The notes below the pieces were generated by a model. It worked only from the letters and a program-made list of their open reading frames with translations. It had not been told where the DNA came from and ran no database searches. Shown here piece after piece: positions 12,781 to 60,162 of a DNA stretch of 64,000 nucleotides. The position numbers and the translations under genes were made by a program. Origin of the DNA: Pegea sp. RAD2-039. Lineage: Eukaryota > Chordata > Thaliacea > Salpida > Salpidae. The stretch is taken from positions 186,001 through 250,000 of the forward strand of contig JAQGEQ010000213.1 in NCBI GenBank assembly GCA_034620365.1. Direction: 5' to 3'. The number at the start of each line of letters is the position of its first letter. Within the stretch, counting starts at the first letter, position 1.

Positions 12781-14628
12781 TTATCCAGCATTTTGTTTCA
12801 CACGTATTAGTTATAAATTTCAAATAAGATAATCTTTTTTATTAAAAACTTAAACAATACACTGAGTAAATAGATATATTTTTATAAAGATTTTTTTACT
12901 TTTCAAAAAATATTTTTTATATTAATAATAAAATTCATATCCATCTAAGAAAATCTGTTTGAATCTAGTAAAGACCTAAGTTTTTATATCGCAGAAAAAG
13001 TGAATATTTATCTAATTGACTGTCTAAACACGAGAAAATACAGTAGAAACCTTAATTTGAAAAAAACTGCCTGAAGTTTTAATTAAATTATTTCTAAAGT
13101 TGGTGTAAATCTATTTAAATTAGAGTCATGCTAGTTGAGTAAAAAAATGTGTCTGTCACTAATGATAAAATTAGAAATTCTTTGAAAAAAAACGTAATAA
13201 ATTACTCATCTTAACACTTATTCCAACAAAACCTAAGAAAAAGAGTGAAGATATAAAAAAACATCTAGAGAAATTTGTAATAAAAAAATTTCTTAAAATT
13301 TAAAAACAGCTTACAAAAATAAATTAATCTTAATAACATATCGATTATAGTTTTGTAAATGAAATTTTCTTCAATTTAATAGTAACAATTTATATGGTGT
13401 AACAGAGTTATCACTAAAATCTTACAAGGAGTCAGACACTATTAAGCGTGTTATGAAATGTCAATAATTAGTTCAATTTTCCATGATTAGTATTCATCTA
13501 AACAGATATTTTTTGCGTATTTTAGTTTTCGTAATAGTTTTGGACAATTGAGATGTGTATTATTCAAAATATTGCTTTTTATAGACTTTCCGACTTTTTG
13601 TTAATACTGGCATATAATTATTAATTTCTTAATCTTGATTCAATCTACACTTTGAAAGAGAGCAAGCAAATTTATGATACCAATAACTGAATCGACTTTA
13701 TATCAAATTAGATTTTATTATTTAAAAAATTGTTTGTTTTTAAACAATGTCTGGCAATTAGAGCAATCTTGGAGCCACAAGCATTAAAAACGATTTTGAG
13801 CTTTTAATTTTAACTGAATTTTTTCTAATAGTAACTAAATATACCATTATTTAAATTTATGCCAATAGATTCTAAACAAATGATGCTTTCTTTTACAACC
13901 ACCAAAACTCTGTTAAATAAAAAATGTAAATCGTAACTGAAGTGTATAAAGTTGTATAAATGAATAAAATATCGGTGGCTACCAAAACCACGTAAATCCA
14001 GAATATACAACAGATGAAAGGAAAAACTGCAATAAAAAAGTAGACAAAAAAGAGATTTATATAAGTTCTTACAATCAATAAATCGATAGTTAAAGAGAAA
14101 AAAAAACATTTGCTAACATAAATGCTTAGAAGTGAATAATCTGGTGGCTTGTGAGAATATTCTTGAAAATATATTTACCAATGCAGAAAAGAAAGTTTGT
14201 TGATTGTAATAGACAATAAAATCTTAAACAAAAGCATTTGTAGTAAAAGAAAATCTAAAACATAATCAATGATAATTTTACAAAAAATAGAAACTGAGTA
14301 AGACTCAATTAAATGATTAGTACCGATTATATTGAGTGAAATGTAAACACTTAGGATCAATTCTTTTACAATGGGTCAGTAAACTGCTATTACAAACTTC
14401 ATCAATTAAAAAAAAATCAATTAAAAAAATCTTTTATGAAATCACTGTTTGCTCCTGACTAAATCTTTTGATAAATGATTGAAGCAAATAAACAAAGTTT
14501 TGTATTTTATAAACATAGAAAAACTCATTTTCAACACAAAATACAGCTGAGATTAAACGCTGACCAATACACCTCCTCAGGTGAAGAGCGTTTTACAATG
14601 TTGTGTGCCGCAAGAAACAGCACTACAG
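12781..14628. other. AT-rich intergenic stretch
   Basis: Nothing can be supported here. Two overlapping minus-strand frames at 13825-14109 are hydrophobic and AT-driven. A polypyrimidine tract with an AG at about 14050 could act as a splice acceptor, so a further 3' exon of the NALF-like gene is not excluded. Confidence 0.35.
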
Positions 14629-17218
14629 TTAGTTTGAATGCTTATAAAAATTTGACGGGTATGGTTTAGTCGAAGATCTAAGACAAATAGAAGATCTAAG
14701 ACAAGTAAGTACATTTTAATTCGTATAAAATAAGATTAGTCACAACAATCAACAATGTAGTTCCCCATTGCAAATTTGAAGCAGTTTTCAACAATAAATA
14801 AAAGAAAATATAAGATATAAAAAGCAATTTAGTGAAAAGATATGTCGGCTTATTAGAAAGATGAATATTTTTACCTGAAAAATGGTAAATTTGTAATTAT
14901 GCAACCAATGGCCATATATATTAAATGCACGCGAGAATGACTCAGTGAAATAGCAGAGCTACTAATCAATTTGGTCGTTTTATTATCTGCAGTTGATTTA
15001 GGATTCCATTTGAACCCGCCAAATCCTGTAAGAATTCAATAATTTAAAAATTAAATGATAATAGCAAATTTCAAATTACACTTTAAAGTTCATACTACAG
15101 AACTAGATGTTCAAATATTTTTATCATTTTCAATATATTCAAGAAACTTTCTAGATATCACTTCAATATCTAAATAATTAAAGATTTTACAAGAATCAGG
15201 AAATTATTTCAATGTCCTACTAGCTGAATAGATGGAATTTAACAATTTAAATATTTAATAACCAATAAACATTATACAAGAGATAAAACTTGAACGGAAT
15301 AACCTAAAACTACTCAATTATTCAAATATATAAAATGGAAATCTTAGTTGAATCTTTTTAATTGTAATTCAAAATAAAACAAACCAGAAAGATTACAAAA
15401 TTGATTAATCTCTTTCAGTAAAGTTAAATTGATTTATATAATAAATTAAAACAAACGATTGAAAGGCACATACCAGTGCACATATAAACTGGTTGGCCAC
15501 CTCTGATTTTAGTTTCAGTGAAAATACGAAAAACTGGACAAAGCTTTTCAACCATTTCACAAACTGATACAGAATCAATGTCGAAAAAACCACAGCAACG
15601 AAATAAACATATCCACTTTTTGTAATTTTTCTACAAACAATAAAGTTTATACTCAAATTTTTCAAATTTCATTGTAGCATTTAAATAAAAATTAATGTAA
15701 CTTGGTTTTTTAAATGTAGCATCTAGAAGTAGTACTATGAAAGTATAACATTATAAAAATAATCTGTTATCAACATTTTACTAATTAAAAGAAATTTTAA
15801 TATAAACATTGATCTTCTTGAGTACTTCTAGTTCTGAAATTAAGGAAAATGAATAGAAAGAAATAACTTGAAACAATTCAAGTTTACATAAAATACATTT
15901 GTATTAGACAATCTAAATTGTATGCTAGAATAATTTTTGTTTATTTTCATATGCTAGGAGAAAATAACATTAATTATTAAGCTTAAGTTGATGTATGGCA
16001 AAACAAATCTTGATAAATTAAGGTTTCAAGTATTTTGGTTGTAACTGTATAATAATATAACCTTTATAATGATCTTATAATAAATACATTGTTGGTCACT
16101 AACTACCAAAATAAACTATGTTTTACAGTAGTATTGATTAGAAAAAGAATTTATTAATCTGATTAAATTTAAAATTTGTAAAGATGCACTAGTTCAATTA
16201 AAAACAATAAATAAAAACTTTCACTTTTCAGTTTTATTCTTAAATATAACATTTTGTGCAATAGGATTTTATATATAGTAAAATGAGAAAATAATAAAAT
16301 TGAATACAAAAACTAAAAGAAGTAAATCTAAAGGCTACATTTAAAAATAAAACATTAAAATTATATTTTTTAAACTATTATACTTATTTAAGGCAATTAT
16401 AATTGATCTACTACTAATGTTCATTTACTGATAAAAAATTAAAAGAAAAAAATATAAGAATTTTCATACAATTTAGATATCATACTGAATCAAAAAAATT
16501 TTATAAAAGTTAAAAAAAATTAAAAATAGTTACTAGCTAACGCTATCAAAAATAACTTACTTACAATGCATTCATCCATTTGAGTTCCAGATTTTGATAT
16601 AACATATTCTATGCGATAAACATACTTGTTTATTAAATTTAAAAATTTTTCAAAGTCCTGTCTTGCTAGAGAACTACAATCCATAAATCTCGTTATATTC
16701 TTATTTTCAGGGGGATAATTTAAACCATTTTTCAAATACATTTCACAAAATGATTTGTTTGTTTCATGATTTCTTCTTGATATATGGTAAGTTTGATTGA
16801 TATTTGAACTATAACTACTTAAGTAGTAGTTCTCAGATAAAGCGGGGAAGGATTTTTCAGTAGTTCCATTAGAGAATAATTGGTCAGACTGTACAAGGCT
16901 TGGACATAATAATAATAAAATAAAAAAAGACTTGATCAAACTAAATAATTGTTTCTTAAACAAGAGCATTAAAAAAGAATAACAGTTTTTGATATAACAA
17001 TAATTCCAAGATTCACTAATCCTTATTCCATGATCATAAAAATTTTTACATCTTGCTGGCTTATTCAATAGAATAAGATCATTTATTTTACTGGGAATAC
17101 AAGATAGGGTAGGTTTTGTTCCTTGTAAATCAGTTCTTAGGCAATTCTGTTTTTCTAATATGAAGTCAACTTCATGGTTTGTTTCAGCCTGATAGGATTG
17201 ACAATCACATTCTTTCAT
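14629..17218 (-). CDS. NALF/FAM155-like protein (predicted NALCN channel partner)
   Basis: Exons 16565-17218, 15474-15630 and 14875-15025 chain in phase on the minus strand. A last small exon at 14629-14677 would end the protein at about 336 residues. If the third intron is retained, a stop lies at 14871-14873 instead. A hydrophobic segment (about residues 84-110) is followed by a lumenal region with four N-glycosylation sequons, and then a Cys-rich domain matching the FAM155/NALF/NLF-1 pattern: DECIKNYKKWICLFRCC, SVCEMVEKLCPVF, GGQPVYMCTGF. A second hydrophobic stretch (HLIYMAIGCIITNLPFF) corresponds to the one near the vertebrate C-terminus. In animals NALF proteins associate with the sodium leak channel NALCN and help its folding or surface delivery; that role is inferred here. 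Met84 is an alternative start. The sequence is divergent, so confidence rests on the Cys pattern. Confidence 0.72.
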
Positions 17219-20200
17219 CTGATTTTCTTTGAGAACAAGTAAGAAATAAGAAAATATTCATAGAATGCTGGTGCTGAAAAACGATCAAAAAGAAGCCTAT
17301 AAGATTTCTTAACATTTCATTAAAACAGCACCTGCAAATGAAAGTTAGATAATCAATCAAGATATATAATAGAAAAAATAATGTATAAAGATAAAATAAT
17401 TATGTAAGGACAACTTCTTATATTCAGGGATTACAAATGAAATTTTATGTATTTTTAATAAACTTTGTAAATGACTAATAATTGATACAAACAAGTAACT
17501 ATAATTACTATAGAATTATGAAACTGATTAAACATATAAACTCAAGCTAAATAAATATACTATAATCAAAATTTAAATAATATACCAAAAATATAGTTAT
17601 AATAATCAAAATACATTATTATAAATTGAAAATACCTAAACTAATCAAGGATTTATAATAATATTATTATGAAAAAATTTATGAAATAATTAAAATAAAA
17701 AGATATAATAAATTTAGTAATATAAATTTATAGCCCAAAATCGATTATAAATTATCTAAACTAAGAACCACAATTAACCATAAAACAACTTTGAATAGAA
17801 CTATGTAGTAATCTATATTTGTATCAATTTTTACTAATGATACTTTACAATTTTATTACCTTGATAATTTAAATACCACAGTAAAAAATTAATGACTAAG
17901 CAAGGTAAAAAAATATGTTTGGATTATATTAATTTCAAATGCTTATTAATTAATATCATAATATATATAAACAGATGATACTGTCATCTTTAAAAATTAT
18001 TTATTAATATATCAGTTGTTACTACTTACTCACAATTGTCAATGAATAGAAGCATAATTAAAAAAATAAAAATTTTTAAACATTAATTTTGGTGTAATAT
18101 GTAAATAGATTCAGGTAGGCTAAGCAAAGCATCTACCTATGATAATACATGTTTATTATGATGGTATAAATAAATGGATAAAACAGAGTTGAAACTAAAA
18201 ACAAGTTTAAAATTTTTTTAAAAGTACTTATACTATAAAAATGCTTGACATAATTACACTAGCCTATTAAATTAATAAAAATATTTGGTAAACTTATAGT
18301 TTTATTCCTCGCTTGCGACAATGAAATAATATTTTTTAGAAATGTAAATTTTAAGTTTACAGTTTAAATTACTGATCAAATAATAACGTTTAAAAGATTT
18401 TTCTACAAAAATAAAAATTACAAAAGATAAAATGCAATAATCTAACAAGTATTTAAAAGCTATATGGAATTTTCTAAGCTAATTTTGTTAAACATTAAGC
18501 TTTTTCGGAAAAACTGCTAAATTATAAATAAACTATGTTTAAAAGAATATCTTTAAATAATTAAAGATGACATTGATGAGCTGAAATTCATCAATTTCAT
18601 TAAATATATCGTCTTAAGTTTTTCTGACCTAATATGAGAAATGCATTATATAAATTATTATATCAACATTAGCTTGCGAAAAAAACGAATCAAGTTAGCG
18701 AATTAAAGTTGGTTAAAAATAGTGACCAAGTTTTTTTTAACGATTGGATTTTATTTGAGTTTAAAAAAGTTGTTATCTAAATATCAATAGATGCCTTGTA
18801 TAATGAACTATTAACGGAGGTGCTTAATGAACAATTAGGAGCAATACTTTGTTTAAAACTAAATAAATATTTTAATAATAAATCGATAAATCATAAGAGC
18901 TTAGTAAACATTCTTAAAAATTAAGCATACTAATGTTTAAACTCGTTTAATCGTTTTAGCTTTGACTTATGTAATGATTGTTATATATCTTTTTATGAGA
19001 AAAAGAATAAAAGTAGAAATTCAGTTATTGAAAAATGAAAGATCGCAAAAAAAGCTAAATATTATGATGATGACTTTTGCCCATTTTTAATGGCAAGATA
19101 TGCAAATAAGTATTTTCTTCGCTTCCATGTTAGTAGACCAGCTAATGATTTTGTTTGCTATTTAACCATCATTGTTTTGAAATTTCTAATCCGACTCACA
19201 GGTAGCAACTTCTTTCTCTCCGTAGAGAGATTTTGCTCTTTCTTTTACGTAACAGTGCTGTTACATTATATGAATGAACAAAGATTGAGTTAATGAAAAA
19301 ATTTCTTATCTAAAAAGTCAACATTGTTATCGTTAAATATTTAAGGTTATGTTTCCAAAGAATTTTTTAATTAAAAAAAAATCAGTTTTTCGACTTTCAG
19401 TAATCATTTTTTATATCAAATATTTATTCTTCTATTTAAACACTTCTATATATATTTCAAAAGGATAGGCTTTTGACAAGTCTTCTTATAGAAAATTTGA
19501 GCTACTTAAATTGTCATTAATTTAATCAAAGCATCTTTAAACAGATTTTGAATTTTCTTTTATGTACATATCTAAAGTTTGTAATTTTAAATGATCTCTT
19601 ACTTTATTTTTGTAATCTATCATATATAAAGATTTCTTCAATAAGATAAAAATATCTAGAAATTACACGATGCTTTAAGTACTCTGAGGTTTAACTCAAA
19701 AAATAAAAAAATATTCGGTTACTGGTATCAATGAATATGTTTATCATCAACAACAACAAAATATAATATATAATGTTGAACATTTGTACAACAAAGCTAG
19801 AATGGTTTTACACAAATGATGTTTCTTTATCTCGTATTAAAATATCACTATCAGTGATAGAATAAAGTTTTTGAAATAATAGTAATATCACAATAGACAA
19901 ACTAAATTAATTTATAAAAATTTTGATGAAAATCAGATGATATAACTTTCATCAACTCAGTGATTTTAAAATGGTTGCAACTACTTTATAAAACAAAAAT
20001 AATTTTTGTTCGAATAAAGTATTGCCCAGTAAATATAAATAAAACCTCGGTAAATTAAAAAAAATTTTGTGGTATAAAATTTAATATTAAAATAGTTATC
20101 CCAAAGTTTGTCTACTTAATTAATTTTAAATCATTTTTATTTCAAATTTTGTATAGCTTAAGTAATAACATTTTCTGATATTAAACAGCCTCAGGTATAA

Positions 20201-23200
20201 AATAATTGAAATCGCAAAAATATTGATCTTGTTAGATACTTGCTGATAAATTTCTAGATGTCTTTCTAACTGACACTTCTCTGAGTTAACTTTGAAGCTA
20301 ATCAATTTTATTAAAATTCGGTGTAGCTATTGAAAATAAACCGTGAAAATTAAATTAGCTGTCGAATGATTTTTATTTCTTTTTTAAGTTACTGTAATTA
20401 TTGAAGATCACATAATAATGTGATATTCAGTATATTGAGTAAAATTATTAGATAGAAATACCAAGTTTTATTTGAAAAGAAATATTTCTAAGTTAATTTT
20501 CCTTGACTAACTAATCTTATAAAACAAACATTTTCTTTTAGTTGAATAACCCAAAATGCTATACAATAAATTTATTTTTTTTGATATGTATCAACAGCTT
20601 ATTAAAGTGAACTATTTGCAATCGGCTAAATAATCATTAAAAGATTGAAATCTCGAAAAACGATTTGAATAGTAAAAAACTAGAGAGCAGTTTCCAATTG
20701 TTTCAGAAAAATTTAGCTGTTCAATATGAATTAAATAAAATGGCAATACTTGAAAACTAAACGTTTTAAGGTTTTAACTTTTGATTCCATCCTCACAGTT
20801 TAGTTTGAAGCTCAACAATTTCTAAAAAGATTTCAAGTGCAACCTTCTTAAATTTTCTATTTTTATTCTGAATATTCACTTTGATGGACATCATCTTATT
20901 GGTATCTTCAGTAATTCAAGTTCATATTTCTCAAAAAGGTTATCTTATTGTCACTAAAAAAACAACAAACAAAAATTGTTACGTTTGTAAAGTTATAAAG
21001 TTTATATATACTGTATGTTAAAACTCAATTTAAGAAGCAAAAAGCTTTTTTAATTTTTTTTACTCAACTTACCTTAAATTGGTTAAACAAAAGTAAAGTT
21101 TTAAAAGATAATTGATTAATTTTATAACCATTTAGATTTGATAAACATTATAATGATTTGATTTATTTTAAAACAATAAACGTGAAGAAGTGTGCTCTCT
21201 GAGAACATTTCTCGTGAAGAACATCTCTCGTTAACACCTTTTCACAAATAATCCCTATCATATATAATTAGGATACAAATATGAAAAAATAATGCTTCTT
21301 GATGGTATTAAAAAATATTTTTTTTATATTCATAGGAAACAGAGTAAAACTAAACTTAAAACTTTTTTCAATAAATTTTAAATGTTTAACAAATAGAAGT
21401 AATAACTTCTTCTTATTATAAACTTTACAGTGTGTTCTTTCTGCATTAATCTTAAATTGTGTTACCTAGGGACCTTTCAAATATCTCTTTGCTCATTTGG
21501 TTAACGTCCGATAATAACTGTTAAATTTGTCACTCGTAGCCATACGTTGAATAAATAAATAAACTCGAGGTAGTAAATCGAAACTTCTAAAAGGTCCAAG
21601 CATGCTCTGTCAGTAAACTAATGTTTGACTACTTTATCATCTACCATTAGAATAGTAATTTTGGCAAAATGGTTTTTACTGCATAAATGATAATATTTGG
21701 TAATAAATAGATCGTATAAACATAACTTTGTATGATAACTTCAAATGAGAAAATGTTTGTCTTTACTTTAATTAGAATTAAAACTAGCAAATTTAACTTA
21801 GTAGGAAAATTAGAATCATAAACACAAACTTTTATACAAAACTTTATTTTTACATAAAAACCTTATTTGATTAAAGTTAGTGAGAAATTATTTTGAAATT
21901 GGTGTAAGTTAGAATACCATTAGGCGAGAATTACCCGGGAACATGTCATGACCTGTTCTACTGTTTTTTTAATGATCTGGAATGACTCTCAAATCACAAA
22001 TTTCTAGCTCTATGGAAGCCCTTTTGAGTGTAAGTAGAACAAGAAAAACATTTTGAAGCTTGTGAACTCCATATAATCTTGTGAGGATAATGAAAGCTCG
22101 GCGCCAAATTAAACTCTTTGAAAATGCAACTGTGTTGACTTTAATACGATAGAGTAAAGCTTTTGGAAAAGTGTAAAAACAATTCAGTTTTGCGGCCGCG
22201 TGAAACAACTTGATATTGTGTGTCCGGGTTAAAACTCCAAAAGAAAGTTCTTAAACTACAAAATAATCTTTTTCATAGGATAATTTTTAGCGTTTTTGCT
22301 TCTCCTAACATACTAAAACACGATTTTAAAAACGAAAAAAATTTGTTTGCAGAAGATAATCGCATTTTACGTAATACCAGTGAGTTGTTGATACCGTTGG
22401 TAAAAAAGGGTAATGTTTGTATGAGTTAAACACACACTTGACATTTTAAAGAAAATTTCAGGTTCAAGTTAAAGTCAGTTAAATTCTAACCCATTTAAGG
22501 TGGCTAGTTTGTTATTTTCACTGAAATAATTTCATTATATGAGTCTTTATAGAGATTGTATGACCATATGTGCTATTTACTCTATAATTCATTGAAGATA
22601 TGTACAGACTTGACTAATAAATGAAAATTTGATGCTTGAGATTTTTCAATAAAATTCAAAAATTGTTGGAAACAATTTACAAAAAACTTTATTATATAAA
22701 CAAATATTTCTTGATAAACTTTACATAAATTTGCTACAAACACAATTATATTATATAAAGCTAAAAAGGGTTGCTGGAAAAAGATAAAAATAAATAACCT
22801 TTAAATAAATTAACAAATCAACTATTTTACGCAAGATGCTCCACAGAAATTTGCTTACTTTTGTTCCTGTTTATTTACCCAGTGACAACTGCGTGACAAT
22901 TTCAACTAAAACTAACATTTTTAGGTCACCGTTTTTAACAGTAATTAGAATTATTTCAAAAAAGCGATTTTTATAAAACGTCTAAACACAGAAATTATTG
23001 TTTTTCATATAAACAGTAATCATCCATAATAACAGTTTCTAATTCTAAATATATTTTTAACACGAATTTTCTTGCAAAAAATTATCTTCAAATTAAAAAA
23101 CGTTTTTGTAGACAGGTTTAGTTTTTGAAAAATAACTTTATACAAATTTAAACTTTGAAAACTAACTGAAATTTGAAAAAAAGCGTTAATGCTATTCAAA

Positions 23201-23490
23201 GTATATTCAAAACACAAAAAGTTTATTTTGGAGCTTTGGCAATGTTTATTAAGTTTGGAATATATTTCGATAAGAATAATAAAATGAAAAAAGTGACCCG
23301 GAACTACAAAGTTGGTATTTCAACATCGACTGCAAGTTGATATATTACTTTATTAAAACAAATTTCAAGAACGCAAATCGTGTAATGTACGAGTCACTTG
23401 AAAATGAAAGGAGATGTTGAATTAAGTGAGATTTCACTATAGAAAGTTTTTTTAAATATTTTTAAACAAAAACAACTAGAAAAAAAGCAA
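17219..23490. other. Long AT-rich region without recognisable genes
   Basis: About 6.3 kb of very AT-rich sequence on both strands. Short frames (19090-19293, 21969-22208, 22220-22429) lack family motifs and splice context. One partial copy of the dispersed repeat lies near 21.19-21.29 kb and is listed separately. Upstream exons of the NALF-like gene and enhancers of the giant gene could lie here, but I cannot point to them. Confidence 0.5.
21185..21290 (+). repeat. Partial, diverged copy of the dispersed hairpin-arm repeat
   Basis: The string GTGCTCTCTGAGAAC, then a CTCTCGTTAACAC block and TTCACAAATAATC, follows the order of the arm at 59285-59350 (AGAGCACC, CCGCTAACACAC, CTCACAAATAATA). 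The match is imperfect and has lost one end, consistent with an old copy. Confidence 0.5.
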
Positions 23491-23495
23491 ACGAG

Positions 23496-23540
23496 TATAT
23501 AAAGACATCAACTCTTGTCAATTTTCATCTCACTTCTATT
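23496..23540 (+). promoter_or_regulatory. Candidate TATA box and initiator of the giant glycoprotein gene
   Basis: TATATAAAG lies at 23496-23504. Initiator-like motifs follow: TCAATTT near 23518 and TCACTTC near 23530, about 24 and 36 bp downstream. The first ATG of the signal peptide exon is at 23636, leaving a 5' leader of roughly 105-115 nt. Spacing fits a TATA promoter, but TATA-like strings are common here by chance. Confidence 0.45.
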
Positions 23541-23635
23541 CTGAATAGAAGCATTGGGGAATTATTTACTTGATTTTAAAATTGTTTAGTTTTATTGAAT
23601 ATTTTCAATTAAATCGGAGAAGAAATCAGCTGAAG

Positions 23636-58357
<34,722 letters not shown>

Positions 58358-59263
58358 TTTGCTCAGTATTACTTTTTATCTTGTTGACGGTTTAGCACGA
58401 AACTGAAATTCGATTATTCTTCATAGTACTTCTTCATTTATTTGTGAGCTATAATTTGATTGTAAGAAAACTTTCATTACTTGCTTATAAATGAAGATTG
58501 TACGAACAAAATTGTTTTATTTTTGCTTTCCTTTATACGCTTATATATTCTTGCCTGGTATAATTGATTGAAAAGATTTGTCTTTCTTCATCTGCAACGC
58601 AAAACATACGAAGCATGGAGTTTACGATAGTTGCAATACTTTTGTATATTTGTTGTGTTTGACCAATTAAGTGAAAGTTGTTGTTTTAAAGATGCAACTA
58701 ATACGATCTTTTTATTTGCAATAAATATCCAGTTGAAGCACACTATAAATATCTGTTTTTTTAAACCTTTTATTTAAAAAGCTGTTTGTGGTTAGATAAA
58801 GTAAAAAGGGGAATAACATGAGACTGAAATAAAACTATCAAAGAGTTTTAGTAAATTTTAGAAGTAAATAGCTACAGAAGAGTTTTTAGGCATCTAGTCT
58901 TTTACAAGTTAATAGTTGATTCAACTAACTTCTAATAAAGTTTATTTTTTCAGAGTTTTTAAAACGTTCACTTGAAGCCATTTGAAAGTGTGCTTGTCTG
59001 TATTTAAGAAACCTTTTATAAATACCCTTGAAGATTATTAAAGTATCTTCTGTAGTGTTAGCTCTCTCCATGTTACCAGCTACTACCGCTATTGTAATTT
59101 TGACCCGTCTTTTATGTCATATGACTTTGCAAACAGCTCACCTGGTTTTTGGTGCAGATTTAGTGTAAGTTTATCATCAGTTCAGAAGTTGAATCGGTTC
59201 ATGCAAGTTGAGATTACTTTTCATTTTCTAAAAATATCTGTGAAGTTGTTTTTTTTAATTTGA
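58358..59263. other. 3' flank of the giant gene
   Basis: No coding signal is seen. An AATAAA near 58720 is a plausible polyadenylation signal, implying a 3' untranslated region of about 370 nt. The rest is AT-rich and featureless up to the hairpin repeat. Confidence 0.4.
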
Positions 59264-59494
59264 TTTATTTATTTCAATAAATGTAAAGGAGGGTGCCTGA
59301 AGAGAGCACCTCCCGCTAACACACATTCTCACAAATAATATCTATTAAGTTAGAAATAATAGGGAATATAATAATAAAGAAATTTATCTTTCTATATTTC
59401 TGACTTAATAGATGTTATTTGTGAGAATGTGTGTTAGCGTGAGGTGCTCTCTTCAGGCACCCTCCTTTACATTTATTGTAATAAATAAATAAAA
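59264..59494. repeat. Long near-perfect inverted repeat (hairpin element)
   Basis: The left arm (59264-59357) and right arm (59395-59494) are reverse complements over more than 90 bp with only a few mismatches and one small gap, separated by about 37 nt. Each arm contains GGTGCCTGAAGAGAGCACC, itself a small stem-loop. Single-arm relatives lie near 6.95, 21.2 and 35.5 kb. A foldback or MITE-like DNA element is likely. Transcribed, it would form a long double-stranded hairpin. Confidence 0.88.
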
Positions 59495-59750
59495 AGCAAA
59501 AGATGTAATACAAGGCATTTCAGTAGTCCTCAAAGCATAGAACAGTGAACAATTACATAAAATGTTAATAATATAAAAAGGGAAAAAAATCATAATTTAG
59601 AAATCGCAACATTAGCAATATTATAACGGTTCAACTTCTGCTTAAACAACACGAATACATGTTACTGACATACTATGAGTACTGACATGACAACATAGTT
59701 ATCTTTGCTAGTATTGAATTTATATTGTTTCATAAAAAATATTCTGATAT
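59495..59750 (-). mobile_element. Element fragment homologous to 7.08-7.28 kb
   Basis: The stretch from CAGTAGTCC (about 59520) to about 59750 aligns by eye with 7090-7290, sharing AGTAGTCC, AAATGTTAATAATATAAAAA-like sequence and ATTATAACGGTTC. It adjoins the hairpin as the equivalent stretch adjoins the single arm at 6.95 kb. It is a truncated copy of the same broken family, which I cannot name. Confidence 0.55.
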
Positions 59751-60162
59751 TATCGCGGTATACTTTATTGTAGGTCACTTATAAAAAAAATGTATTATAA
59801 AAAAATATTATTTTAAATACTATCTTTCAGTTTGGAACTTTACTAAGTTTAGTAAGTGAGCAACAATACAAAAATCAGAAAAGCAGAATCAGAAAACAAC
59901 AGATTTAACACTTTGATAAGGCATGCCCGTACATTTTTATTAATTTTGATAATAAACGATATCAAAATAAGTAAAATTGATTTGTAAACTGACAAAAATA
60001 TTTTGTAGTTTCAAATAGTGTTTAGTCATTATAGTGTTTTTATAGACAAATTACAAGACGTGTCGATGCTGATAACAATACGCAATCTAACAACTTTTAG
60101 TTATAATTATAAATATCTTTAATCTTATCTTGCCCTTCAAGGTTTGTTAGTTTGAGGTAATC
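59751..60162. other. Upstream region of the signal peptide peptidase gene
   Basis: AT-rich, no gene. It should contain the promoter of the gene starting at 60163. No clear core element was identified. Confidence 0.35.

Noticed and set aside
13825-14109. Two overlapping hydrophobic minus-strand frames that look like membrane helices
   Set aside because: Composition is what AT-rich DNA gives in any frame, and no family motif is present. An additional exon of the NALF-like gene was considered, but the 14629-14677 exon fits phase more simply.
14475-14669. 64-codon plus-strand frame
   Set aside because: It overlaps the probable last exon of the minus-strand NALF-like gene and shows no family features.
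19090-19293. 67-codon plus-strand frame with basic and hydrophobic residues
   Set aside because: No homology recognised, no promoter or splice context; probably chance.
21969-22429. Two short frames on opposite strands around a GC-richer patch with GCGGCCGC
   Set aside because: No recognisable domain, no splice partners, and no repeat boundary found. An old transposon remnant is possible but not supportable.
59264-59494. Hairpin considered as a structural RNA gene or tRNA pair
   Set aside because: No tRNA boxes or anticodon arm, and related arms are dispersed in both orientations, which suits a mobile repeat better.
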